From the NCBI RefSeq assembly GCF_017795745.1, contig NZ_CP059067.1, forward strand, positions 2,852,001 through 2,916,000: a stretch of DNA of 64,000 nt, read 5' to 3'. A model generated the notes under the pieces. It was given only the letters and a program-made list of their open reading frames with translations, had not been told where the DNA came from and did not search any database. Numbering within the stretch: position 1 is the first letter of the stretch; the number at the start of each line of letters is the position of its first letter. Below are positions 7,840 through 16,288 of the stretch, in pieces. The DNA is from Rhizobacter sp. AJA081-3 (lineage in GTDB: Bacteria > Pseudomonadota > Gammaproteobacteria > Burkholderiales > Burkholderiaceae_C). The position numbers were made by a program, and so were the translations under genes.

Positions 7840-8524
7840 GCGGCGCGCGCGCGAAGCGCATCGACAGCACCAGCTCCTGCAGGCACTGCGCATCGAGCGC
7901 GTCGCTGCGCTCGCCGCGGCACACCGCGCTGCGGAAGCCGGCGAAATCGGGCGCCAGCTCCGCCAGCGCGTCGGCATGCGTGGCGCGCAGCGCTCCGGCC
8001 AGGCCGACGAGCATGCCGGCCTTGCGCGTGGCGAAGACGAAGCCCTGCAGCACCTCGATGCCCAGCGCGTCGAACAGGCTGCCGGCGCGCTTCTCGGCGG
8101 TGTCGAGCATGAGCGCGGGAAAGCCCAGCGTGCGCGCCCGCGCGACGGCGTGCTGGTCGAGGCCGCGGTCGGCGATGAACACCGGCACCACCGGGCGGCC
8201 GCAGTTGGCCAGCGCGAACAGCACCGCGCCGGCACCCGGGTCGCGCTCGATGCCCACCTTGACGTAGTCGACCCCGCACGCACCCACCGCCTCGACCCGC
8301 GCGAGGATGGCGCCCGAATCGGGCATCGGCAAGTCGCCGATCGTGGCGCTGATGGGTAGCGTGATGCCGCGCTCGCGCAGCGCCACGACGACGGCGCGGA
8401 TGGTCTCGATCGGCAGCCCGCCCAGCGCGCCCTGCCCTGGCTCCTTCAAATCGATGAAGTCGGCGCCGCCGGCCGCGGCGAGCAGCGCCTCCTCGACATT
8501 GCGAACGCTGACCAGCAGGCGCAT
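7826..8524 (-). CDS. mfnB: (5-formylfuran-3-yl)methyl phosphate synthase homologue
   Basis: This 232-aa protein (MRLLVSVRNVEEALLAAAGGADFIDLKEP) matches the MfnB/DUF556 TIM-barrel family. MfnB makes the furan precursor of methanofuran from two glyceraldehyde 3-phosphates. The conserved IDLKEPGQGALGG and YVKVGI segments carry the expected lysines. It is the last gene of the minus-strand regulator-dmrB-DHPS-DUF447-mfnB series and begins 2 bp after the DUF447 stop. It faces mfnE tail to tail. With mfnD, mfnE and mfnF, four methanofuran genes lie within 3.3 kb. Confidence 0.85.
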   Translation of the reverse strand: MRLLVSVRNVEEALLAAAGGADFIDLKEPGQGALGGLPIETIRAVVVALRERGITLPISATIGDLPMPDSGAILARVEAVGACGVDYVKVGIERDPGAGAVLFALANCGRPVVPVFIADRGLDQHAVARARTLGFPALMLDTAEKRAGSLFDALGIEVLQGFVFATRKAGMLVGLAGALRATHADALAELAPDFAGFRSAVCRGERSDALDAQCLQELVLSMRFARAPLTRR

Positions 8525-8526
8525 GC

Positions 8527-9099
8527 TCAAGCCACACCCTTCGCGCGATGGGCCGCCACCGCCTCCTGCAGCCAGCCCCAGGCCTCGTGCTCGCCGGCAC
8601 CGGCAGTCTTGTCGATGGCGATCTGCAGGTATGCCATCTCGGCCTCGACCTTGTCGGGCGCGAGCATGTGCAGCCGGCTCACCAGCACCGCGCCCTCCAC
8701 CACCGCCGCCTGGGCGCGGTTCAGGCCCATGAAGGGCGCATGGCTCGCCTCGTGCACACGCGCCAAGCGCAGCACCGGGCGCTGAACGTCGTCGACAGAC
8801 TCGTCCAGCGCCAGCTCCACGTGCGCCAGCGCGCAGGCCAGCCGCTGCCCGGCGATGCGCTCGGCCGGCAGCAGCGGCCAGGTGCGACGGCCGGTCACGC
8901 AACCGGCGAACACGCGCGTGTCGGTGATCAGGTTGAGCACGGCGTGGCGCGTGGCCAGCACGTTGGACAGCGTGGTCGAGGGTTTGAAGGGCATCAGCAC
9001 CACGCGGCCGGCCTGGTAGCGCACGCCCATCGGCGCGATGTGCGGCGCGCCCTCGGGCGACAGCGTGGTGACCACGGTTTCGAAGATCTGGTCGTTCAT
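8527..9099 (-). CDS. DUF447 family protein (H4MPT-associated)
   Basis: This 190-aa protein (MNDQIFETVVTTLSPEGAPHIAPMGV) fits the DUF447/COG2457 family, whose beta-barrel resembles flavin-reductase-like folds and which recurs in H4MPT gene clusters. No catalytic residues can be assigned. The start was chosen at the ATG just after the DHPS-like stop (2-bp gap). A long overlapping frame in this region is a read-through artefact. Co-transcription with the DHPS-like protein and MfnB points to cofactor synthesis, but its function is unknown. Confidence 0.75.
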   Translation of the reverse strand: MNDQIFETVVTTLSPEGAPHIAPMGVRYQAGRVVLMPFKPSTTLSNVLATRHAVLNLITDTRVFAGCVTGRRTWPLLPAERIAGQRLACALAHVELALDESVDDVQRPVLRLARVHEASHAPFMGLNRAQAAVVEGAVLVSRLHMLAPDKVEAEMAYLQIAIDKTAGAGEHEAWGWLQEAVAAHRAKGVA

Positions 9100-9101
9100 C
9101 G

Positions 9102-10499
9102 TCAGGTCTCGGACTTCTTCGGCGTGGCGCGGGTCGGGCCTGGCGCGCACCATGCATTCAGGTCGTCGGCTTCGCGGTCGACGGCACAGCCCCAGTCGAG
9201 CGGCTGGTCCTGCGTGTAGCGCTTGCCGAGTTGCCAGGCGAGCTGGGCATGTGCAAGTTCCACGCCCATGTAGAAGGCATGCGAGGCGTCGCCCTCCAGG
9301 CCGAGCTGAGGCCACAGCTCGAAGGCGTCTTGCCCCGTTCTCATGCCGTCGCGGTTGTAGACGTGCAGGCCCTGCTGCGACACCTGCACGCGGAAGTTCG
9401 GGTCGCGCACCTGCGCCGCGGTGGCAGCGATCTCGTCGGGCGTGTCGGGGAACGGATGTTTGGCGTGCACCGTCATCAGCGCGTCGTTCATCCCCTTGGG
9501 CAGCGAGCGCTGGCGCGCGGCGGCATGCATGATGCGCCGCGCCCAGTCGGCCTCCTTCACCGCGCGACGCGCATGCGCACTGACCTGCGTGGTCAGCACC
9601 GCGGCGACGTTCAGCTCGGCAGCCATGCCGAACAGCAGCGCGTTGATGCCGCTGGTGTCGGCTTCGGTGAGTTCGGTGAGGTTGCCCACGCCCATCATGA
9701 TCGGCGCCTCGGGGTAGCGCGCGCGCAGCGCGTGGTAACGAACGATCGACGCCACCAGCCCGAACGGGATCGGGTCGAGGATCGGGTCGGCGAGGAAGGC
9801 GCGGCCCTTGGCGCGCAACGCATCGATCGCCGCGTGCAGCGAGGACTCGTCGTGCGGGGTGCGTGGGATCAGCACCGGCGTGGCCGCCACCTCGTCGGCG
9901 ACCCACAGCGTGTCGACCGTCAGGCTGAGCAGGTAGTCGGCGCCGGCGCGGCCGCCGCGCAGCAGCTCCTGCACGTCGACCGAATCGACGCTGACGGCGA
10001 AGCCTTCTGCCTTCAGCGCCCGCACGCTGTCCTCGAGGTGCGCGAACGCGGTCTCGGGCAGGCAACCGAGGTCGATGACGTCGGCGCCGTCGCGCTGGAG
10101 TGCATGCGCGCGCGCCACGATGGCCTCGACCGACAGGCGCGGCGCGTCGACGATCTCGGCGAAGATCGCCACCTCGTATTCGCTCAGGTCCTCGGGCTTC
10201 GCGGCGCGATTGAAGAAGCGCGGCAGGTCCTTCAGCTCCTCCGGCCCACGCATCACGGGGATGCCGAAGTGCGCCGTCAGCGCGTCCAGGTCGCCGCGGC
10301 AGCGGCCGGGCACGACGATGCGGCTGGCCTGCACGGGCGCCTCGACGCGGCGGCGGATCATGTCGGCCGTCATCAGCGCGGCGACCTGCAGGCCGATCTC
10401 TCGCACCTCGTAGGTGAAGGGCGCGTCGTCGATGCCGGCCAGCACGCGCTCGAGCTGAGGCTGCGCGAGCCGGCCGGTCAGGAAGAGGATGTGGTCCAT
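9102..10499 (-). CDS. Dihydropteroate synthase-like protein (methanopterin type)
   Basis: This 465-aa protein ([20 protein letters not shown]) is the DHPS-related protein found in methylotroph H4MPT clusters and in archaea. It has an N-terminal domain of about 150 residues fused to a pterin-binding TIM barrel: DGADVIDLGCLPE, FAVSVDSVDVQELL, DPILDPIPFG, MMGVGNLTELT. It probably joins the pterin to the arylamine ribofuranosyl moiety made by MptG, as DHPS joins pterin to p-aminobenzoate. It overlaps the 3' end of the flavoprotein gene by 22 bp. Assignment is by family and context. Confidence 0.85.
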   Translation of the reverse strand: MDHILFLTGRLAQPQLERVLAGIDDAPFTYEVREIGLQVAALMTADMIRRRVEAPVQASRIVVPGRCRGDLDALTAHFGIPVMRGPEELKDLPRFFNRAAKPEDLSEYEVAIFAEIVDAPRLSVEAIVARAHALQRDGADVIDLGCLPETAFAHLEDSVRALKAEGFAVSVDSVDVQELLRGGRAGADYLLSLTVDTLWVADEVAATPVLIPRTPHDESSLHAAIDALRAKGRAFLADPILDPIPFGLVASIVRYHALRARYPEAPIMMGVGNLTELTEADTSGINALLFGMAAELNVAAVLTTQVSAHARRAVKEADWARRIMHAAARQRSLPKGMNDALMTVHAKHPFPDTPDEIAATAAQVRDPNFRVQVSQQGLHVYNRDGMRTGQDAFELWPQLGLEGDASHAFYMGVELAHAQLAWQLGKRYTQDQPLDWGCAVDREADDLNAWCAPGPTRATPKKSET

Positions 10500-11149
10500 G
10501 CGAGAGAGAGTGCATCGAGCCGCCGTTGCAGCGCGGCCTCGAGTTCCGCCGGCGAACACACCACTTCGCAGAAGTCGATCTCGCGCAGGCGCTCCACGTT
10601 GTCGAGCTCGACGCGGCGCGGCCGCAGCGTCACCCAGTCGTGCGGCGACTTCGTCACCACCACCGGCTCGGTGTCGCAGGCAAACACGATGCCCGGGATG
10701 CCCAGCTTGCCGGCCTGCGCGAACATGTTGGTGGGCAGCGTGTCGCTGATGCCGACCACACACTTGGCCACCGTGTTGCTGGTGGCCGGCGCGATCACCA
10801 CCGTGTGATAGACGTCGTCGTAGAGCATGCCCACCGGCACGGCGCTGGCCGTCTTGTCGCGCACGAGGCGGAAGCCCGGCGCGAAACGCGGACGCAGCTC
10901 GTCCAGTGGCATCTTGTAGATCGGCAGCACCTCTTCGGCCGCGTCGGACAGGAACAGGTCCAGCGCCGGCAGCCGCGCGGCCAGCGCGATCGATTCATCG
11001 AGGTAGTGGCCCGAGCCGGTGATGCACCAGGCGAAGCGCGAGCGCGGCGGCAGGGGCGAAGCGAAGTCGTCGCCCGGCCGGTCAGTCGGGGTGCGAGACT
11101 TCGATGTGAAGCTTGTGGAGCTTGCGGTAGAGGGTGTTTCGGCTGACAT
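10478..11149 (-). CDS. dmrB: DmrB/AfpA-type flavoprotein, dihydromethanopterin reductase
   Basis: This is a flavoprotein-fold protein ([15 protein letters not shown], then [17 protein letters not shown]) of the archaeal-flavoprotein/DmrB group, which in betaproteobacteria is proposed to reduce dihydromethanopterin to H4MPT. The start is uncertain. No ATG, GTG or TTG lies between the stop of the upstream regulator (11082) and the flavin-binding core. The listed start ([10 protein letters not shown]) overlaps the regulator by 68 bp; another ATG lies at 11167, and an unusual CTG near 11053 is also possible. The gene is in one operon with the regulator and the DHPS-like gene. Confidence 0.82.
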   Translation of the reverse strand: MSAETPSTASSTSFTSKSRTPTDRPGDDFASPLPPRSRFAWCITGSGHYLDESIALAARLPALDLFLSDAAEEVLPIYKMPLDELRPRFAPGFRLVRDKTASAVPVGMLYDDVYHTVVIAPATSNTVAKCVVGISDTLPTNMFAQAGKLGIPGIVFACDTEPVVVTKSPHDWVTLRPRRVELDNVERLREIDFCEVVCSPAELEAALQRRLDALSLAWTTSSS

Positions 11150-13103
11150 CGAGCGCCTTGGCGACATTGCTCACGTTCCAGCGATGCTGTTCGAGCAATT
11201 GGAGCAGAACCTGGCGCTCGTTGGCCTGGATCGGGTTGAGTTTGACCGGCAGGTCGTCGCCGCCCAGGTCGTCGGCCATCGACGCGGCCAGGCGCATTGC
11301 CGAGGACGCCTGCGGCGGCAGCGTGGGTGCGGCGGCCACATGGATCAGCGTGGGCAGGTGCTCGCGCGTGATCGGCTTGCCATCGGCCAGCGCCGCCGCC
11401 GTGCGCAGCACGTGGCGCAGTTGGCGGATGTTGCCCGGCCACGGGTGCTCGAGCAGCAGCCGCTCGGCCTCGGCGGTGAGCGAGCCCGCGCCGCCGGCCT
11501 CGGCGGCCAGCACGGCCAGCATCAGGTCGCGGCGGTCACTGCGGTCGCGCAGCGGCGGCAGTTGCAGCTCGATGCCGGCCAGTCGGTAGTAGAGGTCTTC
11601 GCGGAAGCGCCCTTCGCGCACCAGCGCCGGCAGATGCTGGTGGCTGGCGCTGATGAGCTGGAAGTCGACCGGATGGGTCTCCTCGGTGCCCAGCGGCGTG
11701 ACCTGGCGCTCGTCGAGCACGCGCAGCAGCCGGGCCTGCAGCTCCAGCGGCATGTCGGCGATCTCGTCGAGGAACAGCGTGCCGCCGTCCGCCTGCAGAA
11801 TCTTGCCGCGCCGGCCGGTGCGCTGAGCGCCGGTAAAGGCGCCAGCGCGGTAGCCGAACAGCTCGGACTCGATCAGCGTCTCCGGCAGGCTGGCGCAGTT
11901 GACCGCCACGAAGGCTCCGGCCGCGTGCGGGCTGGCCTCGTGCACGGCGCGCGCGAAAACCTCCTTGCCGGAGCCCGTCTCGCCGCACAGCAGCACCGGT
12001 GTCTGGCGGGCGATGACGCGGCGTGCCGTGTCCAGGTGGGCGACCAGCCGCACGTCCTTGAAGGTGGTGCCGCTGGCCGGCTTCGGCGCGGCCAGCCGGG
12101 CGGGTGTGCGCGCCGGGGCGAGTTGCCCGGCGTTGGCGGCCACGGTCGGGCCGGCGACCATCGGCGCCTTCGCGTCCGATGCCGGCCGGCGCGCCACCGC
12201 GAAGAAGCGCAGCGCGGCGTTGGCGCGGTAGGTCACCACCGGGTGGAACGACGCCGAGGTGCTGCGTTGCAGCATGTCCTCCAGCGAGGTCTGGAAGAGG
12301 TCTTCGATGCGGTGCGAGCGGATGTCTTCCATCGACTGCAGGCCGAGCTGGAACAGCGCGCTGCGGTTGGCGGCGAGGATGCGCCCGTCGTCGCCGACGG
12401 CCAGCTTGCCCTCGTGCAGCGTGTAGACGAACTCCGGCCGGCTGTGGAAGTGCAGCGGGTGCGCGTTGCGGTAGCGCGCGTCGATCAGGCGGTTCTCGAT
12501 CATGCGCGCCGTCATGCCCAGCAGCACGAGCAGGTGCTGCTGCATCAGGCTGGAGCGGCTGGTCACGTCGAGCACCGCGGCGATCTCGCCGGAGGGGTCG
12601 TACACCGGCACGGCCGAGCAGGTGAGCTGGGTGAACTGGGTGAAGAAATGGTCTTCGCGGCGCACCGACACCGGCCCGGCCGCAGCCAGGCAGGTGCCCA
12701 TGCCGTTGGTGCCGGCCGCCGTCTCGCTCCACATGCCGCCCACGCGCAGGCCCAATGGGCCGACCTCGGCGGCGAACTCGGGTGACGAGACCATGTGCAC
12801 GATCACGCCGTCGGTGTCGGTCAGCACCACCGCCGCCTCCGCATCGGCGAGCTGCTGGTACAGCGTGGTCATCTCGTAGCGGGCGCAGGCGATGACATCG
12901 GCGCGGCGGGCGCGGCGCTCCTCGAGCTCGACACGCGCGACGAAGGCCGGCTCGCAGGCCTTGGCCGGGTCGAGCCGGTATTCGTTGAGGCAGCGGCTCC
13001 AGGACTGCGCCACCGGGTCGTTGGCCTGCTCGGGCACGCCACTGCGCACCAGCTCCAGGATCCGGTCGGCATGCCGGTGGGCTTCACGCATGGTCAAGGT
13101 CAT
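11082..13103 (-). CDS. AcoR-type sigma-54-dependent transcriptional activator
   Basis: This 673-aa regulator has an N-terminal sensor region with a GAF-like domain (about 60-200), a linker, a sigma-54 AAA+ domain (about 330-560) and a C-terminal Fis helix-turn-helix. Walker A ([10 protein letters not shown]), the sigma-54 contact motif (GAFTGA) and Walker B ([13 protein letters not shown]) are intact, so it should be an active bacterial enhancer-binding protein. The start [11 protein letters not shown] is preceded by a good Shine-Dalgarno (GGAGACC); the longer frame to 13220 runs into the folB leader. It heads the operon with dmrB and is divergent from folB. Two sigma-54-like promoters with matching palindromes at fhcB and mptG are obvious candidate targets. 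Ligand unknown; a C1 compound or pterin is a guess. Confidence 0.88.
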   Translation of the reverse strand: MTLTMREAHRHADRILELVRSGVPEQANDPVAQSWSRCLNEYRLDPAKACEPAFVARVELEERRARRADVIACARYEMTTLYQQLADAEAAVVLTDTDGVIVHMVSSPEFAAEVGPLGLRVGGMWSETAAGTNGMGTCLAAAGPVSVRREDHFFTQFTQLTCSAVPVYDPSGEIAAVLDVTSRSSLMQQHLLVLLGMTARMIENRLIDARYRNAHPLHFHSRPEFVYTLHEGKLAVGDDGRILAANRSALFQLGLQSMEDIRSHRIEDLFQTSLEDMLQRSTSASFHPVVTYRANAALRFFAVARRPASDAKAPMVAGPTVAANAGQLAPARTPARLAAPKPASGTTFKDVRLVAHLDTARRVIARQTPVLLCGETGSGKEVFARAVHEASPHAAGAFVAVNCASLPETLIESELFGYRAGAFTGAQRTGRRGKILQADGGTLFLDEIADMPLELQARLLRVLDERQVTPLGTEETHPVDFQLISASHQHLPALVREGRFREDLYYRLAGIELQLPPLRDRSDRRDLMLAVLAAEAGGAGSLTAEAERLLLEHPWPGNIRQLRHVLRTAAALADGKPITREHLPTLIHVAAAPTLPPQASSAMRLAASMADDLGGDDLPVKLNPIQANERQVLLQLLEQHRWNVSNVAKALDVSRNTLYRKLHKLHIEVSHPD

Positions 13104-13211
13104 CGTGGTCTCCAGGACGAGCCAAGAGCGGTTTCGGGAACAATTCCTGATTGTCGGTTCGGGCCGCTGGCCTTCGCACCGGGTAAACCACGGGTGCGTT
13201 AACCTCTTGCG

Positions 13212-13226
13212 GGCCTGCATTTTGCA
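13212..13226 (+). promoter_or_regulatory. Weak sigma-54-like element upstream of folB
   Basis: GG at 13212-13213 and GC at 13224-13225 are separated by 10 nt and the -12 half is a perfect TTGCA, but the -24 half (GGGCCTG) departs from TGGCACG at three positions. No ACACWGTGT palindrome lies about 61 bp upstream, so this is much weaker than the fhcB and mptG sites. It is included because it faces folB in the same island. Confidence 0.25.
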
Positions 13227-13267
13227 GCCCTTCCGCGAGCCTGCCCGCAGAACACGGAGAAACTGCC

Positions 13268-13777
13268 TTGACCCCCCTCAATGTCCGCCCGACCGGCTTC
13301 GCGGCCGCACCTGCCCAAGGACCGCAATCGAGCGCGGCGATGGACCTGATCTTCATCGAGGGCTTCACGGGCCAGACGGTGATCGGCATCCACCACACCG
13401 AACTGCACGACCCGCAGCCGGTGGTGATCGACCTGCACGCCGGCCTGCCGAGATCGCGCGCCTGCGACACCGACCGCATCGGCGACACCATCGACTACGG
13501 CGTGGTGCGCGAGCGCCTGCAGCGCCTGCTGGTCGAACACCGGCTGCAGCTGCTCGAGGCCTTTGCCGAGGCGATTGCCGACATCCTGCTCGACGAGTTC
13601 CGCGCCAGCTGGGTGCGCGTGAAGGTGGTCAAGCCACGCAAGTTCGACGATGTGCAGGCGGTGGGCGTGCAGATCGAGCGCCATGCCGCCGAGACCGACA
13701 CGCCGGCCCAGCGCGAGCAGCGCGGCGCCGCGGTGCTGCACCTGATCGGCAGTGGCATGGTGCCCGGCGGTCGCTGA
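13268..13777 (+). CDS. folB: Dihydroneopterin aldolase
   Basis: This is a FolB-family protein that cleaves dihydroneopterin to 6-hydroxymethyl-dihydropterin and glycolaldehyde, feeding folate or methanopterin. The core runs from [19 protein letters not shown] and shows the expected TIDYGVV and VRVKVVKP motifs (active-site Tyr and Lys). The start is ambiguous. A TTG at 13268 has a well-placed GGAGA and gives 169 aa with a 24-residue non-conserved extension. The ATG at 13340 gives the usual-size 145 aa but lacks a clear ribosome site. The gene is divergent from the sigma-54 activator; its placement suggests an aldolase serving H4MPT synthesis. Confidence 0.85.
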   Translation: MTPLNVRPTGFAAAPAQGPQSSAAMDLIFIEGFTGQTVIGIHHTELHDPQPVVIDLHAGLPRSRACDTDRIGDTIDYGVVRERLQRLLVEHRLQLLEAFAEAIADILLDEFRASWVRVKVVKPRKFDDVQAVGVQIERHAAETDTPAQREQRGAAVLHLIGSGMVPGGR

Positions 13778-13796
13778 GCCGCCCCAGAACGAAAAA

Positions 13797-13818
13797 GCCG
13801 ACCGGCGGACCGGTCGGC
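13797..13818 (-). terminator. Rho-independent terminator of fae
   Basis: A perfect 9-bp stem (GCCGACCGG / CCGGTCGGC) encloses a CGGA loop. On the minus strand it is followed by a run of five T, so it terminates transcription coming from fae, whose stop is about 50 bp before it. It also separates fae from the convergent folB. Confidence 0.85.
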
Positions 13819-13869
13819 AATCTCAAACCCTCTCTCTCCCGACGCACCGTCGCCGGTGCGCCGCTCTCT

Positions 13870-14379
13870 TCACTTCGCCTGGAACGGGTGGGCCACCGAG
13901 CCCTTCTTGGCAACCACTTCGGCGGCCGTGGGCGAACCGGCGACAGCGCGCTGGATCGACTCGCGAACGGCCTTGTAGTTGTATTCCTGGATCTTCTTGT
14001 CGTCTTCGGCCAGCCAGTGGATGAAGACGCCGACGCAGATGAACAGGTTGTCGGCTTCGGCGGCGGGGATCGTGCCGTCCTCGACGCTGTCGGCCACGGC
14101 CATTGCCACGCCGCGCTGGGCGGGGCCGAACATCTGGACGGCCTGCTTGGCGCCCTTGATGGTGACCTTGTTGAACATCACGGTGGACGGCTTGGTCAGC
14201 AGGTTCGGTGCGACCACGGCCAGCAGCGACGTGAAACCATCCTTGTTGTTGGTCAGCGCGTTGGCGAAGGCGGACTCCGCAGCCGAGCCGCGCGGCCCGA
14301 TGATCAGGTCGATGTGCGCAACTTCGTTGCCGTCACCGACGAGGGACTCGCCAACCATCATGCGATCGATTTTTGCCAT
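13870..14379 (-). CDS. fae: Formaldehyde-activating enzyme
   Basis: The 169-aa product ([29 protein letters not shown]) is a full-length Fae, which condenses formaldehyde with H4MPT to methylene-H4MPT and so opens the pathway encoded around it. Family hallmarks such as [11 protein letters not shown] and the catalytic-histidine stretch near the N-terminus (VAHIDL) are present. A strong AGGAG ribosome site lies 9 nt before the ATG, consistent with the very high expression of Fae in methylotrophs. It follows the CitG-like gene after 76 bp and has its own terminator, so it may have its own promoter as well as read-through from the mch operon. Confidence 0.97.
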   Translation of the reverse strand: MAKIDRMMVGESLVGDGNEVAHIDLIIGPRGSAAESAFANALTNNKDGFTSLLAVVAPNLLTKPSTVMFNKVTIKGAKQAVQMFGPAQRGVAMAVADSVEDGTIPAAEADNLFICVGVFIHWLAEDDKKIQEYNYKAVRESIQRAVAGSPTAAEVVAKKGSVAHPFQAK

Positions 14380-14413
14380 GGCGTTTGTATCTCCTGTGAA
14401 TGTGATTCTCTGA

Positions 14414-14423
14414 GTGTCGACAC
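14414..14423. promoter_or_regulatory. Palindrome upstream of fae
   Basis: GTGTCGACAC, a perfect 10-nt palindrome, lies 34 bp upstream of the fae start. Its GTGT and ACAC half sites resemble those at fhcB and mptG in inverted order and with different spacing. No GG-N10-GC promoter was found at fae. It may bind a regulator, but it also coincides with a SalI-type palindrome that could be chance. Confidence 0.3.
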
Positions 14424-14455
14424 ACTGGCCTCAGTCCAGCGCGTCGCAAACGCTA

Positions 14456-15340
14456 TCACGTTCCATGCCACTGCGGGCCGAGCAGGCTCGCGATCATGAG
14501 GGTGGCGACGGTCAGATCGGCGCTCGTGCCGGGGTTGATGCCCCGTGCCTTGAGGGATTCGTCCCAGGCGGCGAATGCGGGCTCGCCGTCGGGCGAAGCA
14601 TGCCCTCGCCACGCCTGCGCCGCCGTCATGACAGTGTGTGCCACGGCCTCGCCGTGTTTTCGAACAATGTGTGAATCGGGAATGGCGCCCAGAAACCCCA
14701 GGAAGACGCGCGCAACGGCGGCCTTCGTGGCCGCATCGGGCGCCTCGCCCGCCGGGCGGACCCCCAGTACAAACCCTGAGGGCCACACCGCCCGGCCGAT
14801 GTCGAACAGGTCCGCATGGCCGCTGGCGTACTGCTGTGCGATGCGATCGCGCGACGCGGCCAGCCGCATCGCCTCGCGCAGGCCGACCGTGGGCTCGTCG
14901 TGCACGTCCTGCGCCGGCGCGTCACCCAGGCCACCGGGGTTGGCGCGCGCGATGGCACGGTAGGCGGCACGTGCATCGGCCACGTCGAGCGAGTTCATCA
15001 CCTGCGCGATGGCCGCGCGCAGCGCCACCACGCTCGCACAGGCGCCTTGGCGCTCCACCGCAGCGGCCACCGGCGCGCACAGCAGCAAGATGCCGAGATT
15101 CGTGTTGCAGCCCACCGTGGCCCAGGTCGCTGCCATCGCGCCTTCGATGCGATCGCCGACGGGAGCACCGGGCGTGAAGAGCGGGCCGACGGCCGCCTGC
15201 GCGCTGGCCAGGAACATGTCCGCCTGCATGCGGTGGCCCGCCGAGGCCAGGCTCACGTTACCGGGCTTGCGCACCGCCACGTCGAGCCAGCAGGCCTGCA
15301 GGAAGCAGGCGCGGGCGCGGTCGAGCAGCGCGCGATCCAC
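14456..15340 (-). CDS. CitG/MdcB-like triphosphoribosyl-dephospho-CoA synthase family protein
   Basis: This 294-aa protein resembles the triphosphoribosyl-dephospho-CoA synthase family (VAVRKPGNVSLASAGH; GRIEGAMAATWATVGCNTNLGI-like centre). Members of this family are commonly found with H4MPT genes in methylotrophs without citrate- or malonate-lyase genes. It may attach or process the phosphoribosyl part of the cofactor; this is inference. A GTG at 15340, 8 bp after the RimK-like stop, is the best start, since the open frame upstream overlaps that gene. It is the last gene of the mptG-mtdB-mch series. Confidence 0.75.
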   Translation of the reverse strand: MDRALLDRARACFLQACWLDVAVRKPGNVSLASAGHRMQADMFLASAQAAVGPLFTPGAPVGDRIEGAMAATWATVGCNTNLGILLLCAPVAAAVERQGACASVVALRAAIAQVMNSLDVADARAAYRAIARANPGGLGDAPAQDVHDEPTVGLREAMRLAASRDRIAQQYASGHADLFDIGRAVWPSGFVLGVRPAGEAPDAATKAAVARVFLGFLGAIPDSHIVRKHGEAVAHTVMTAAQAWRGHASPDGEPAFAAWDESLKARGINPGTSADLTVATLMIASLLGPQWHGT

Positions 15341-15348
15341 CGCGCGGC

Positions 15349-16281
15349 TCAGGCGCGCTGCGCGCCGCGGCGCGACGCGGCGAGCCGCCGGTCCAGCAGG
15401 TCGTCGACCAGTGCGCGGGCGATGTTGAAGGCTGTGACGCGCTGCAGGCCCTGCCACGCGGCCACGCCGTTGACCTCGATCACCTGCAGCGACTGCGTGG
15501 CGCCGCAGGGCAGGATGTCGATGCCCGCATAGTCCATCTCGAGGGCCCGTGCGGCGGCTTCGGCCAATTGCGCGAGCGGCGTTTCGAGCGTGGCTGGCTC
15601 GCAGCGCGCACCTTGCGCCACGTTGTGCACCCAGTGCGCGCTGACACGGCGCATCGCCGTCACCGCTCGCCCGCCGACGACGAGCACGCGCCAGTCGAAG
15701 CCCGGCTGCGAGAGCGGCGGCACGAAGCGCTGCAGGTAGGCCAGCGCGCCATAACCCTGTTTCAGGTCGGGCAGCGGGTGGTGCACGCCGTCGACCGAGC
15801 CGACCAGTTGCAGCCCCTTGCCCTGCGAGCCGAACAGCGGCTTGAGCACCAGTGCCCGGCCGGCCGCGCTCTCGCGCATCACCAGGCGCTGTGCCTGCGA
15901 AGGCGACTCCATGGCCCATGTCGGCGGCGTCGGGATGCCGGCCGCGTGCAGCAGCAGGCTCGTCATCGACTTGTCGACGCTGCGTTCGATGGCGCGCGCG
16001 TCGTTGTAGACCGGCACGCCAAGTTCGCGCAGCGCATGCAGCACGCCCAGCCGCTTGGTCACCTGCTCGAACGTGCCGCCGGCGATGCCGCGCACCAGCA
16101 CCGCGTCGGGCAACTCGCGGCCGAAGCCGGGGATGGCCAGGCCGTGCCAGGCGGCGGCGGTGTCGATGCGGCAATCGGCCAGGTCGACGCAGCGGCCCAC
16201 GGCACCGCGCTCGCGCAGCGCCGCCTGCAACTGGCGGGTGTGCCAGCCGACCTCGTCGGTCATGATGGCGATGCGGCTCAT
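15349..16281 (-). CDS. RimK-like ATP-grasp ligase (MptN-like)
   Basis: This 310-aa ATP-grasp protein (MSRIAIMTDEVGWHTRQLQAAL) has an ATP-binding lysine segment (RALVLKPLFGSQGKG) and a metal-binding end (LQVIEVNGVAAWQGLQ). RimK-family enzymes add glutamate to a carboxylate; the archaeal MptN glutamylates tetrahydromethanopterin. Its position directly downstream of mch fits a side-chain ligase for H4MPT. It starts 7 bp after the mch stop. The family is clear; the substrate is inferred. Confidence 0.8.
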   Translation of the reverse strand: MSRIAIMTDEVGWHTRQLQAALRERGAVGRCVDLADCRIDTAAAWHGLAIPGFGRELPDAVLVRGIAGGTFEQVTKRLGVLHALRELGVPVYNDARAIERSVDKSMTSLLLHAAGIPTPPTWAMESPSQAQRLVMRESAAGRALVLKPLFGSQGKGLQLVGSVDGVHHPLPDLKQGYGALAYLQRFVPPLSQPGFDWRVLVVGGRAVTAMRRVSAHWVHNVAQGARCEPATLETPLAQLAEAAARALEMDYAGIDILPCGATQSLQVIEVNGVAAWQGLQRVTAFNIARALVDDLLDRRLAASRRGAQRA

Positions 16282-16288
16282 GTCTGCT

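Noticed and set aside
14380-14500. Search for a sigma-54 promoter at fae
   Set aside because: No GG-N10-GC element with TTGC was found; only a palindrome with different spacing is present, so fae was not included in the proposed regulon.
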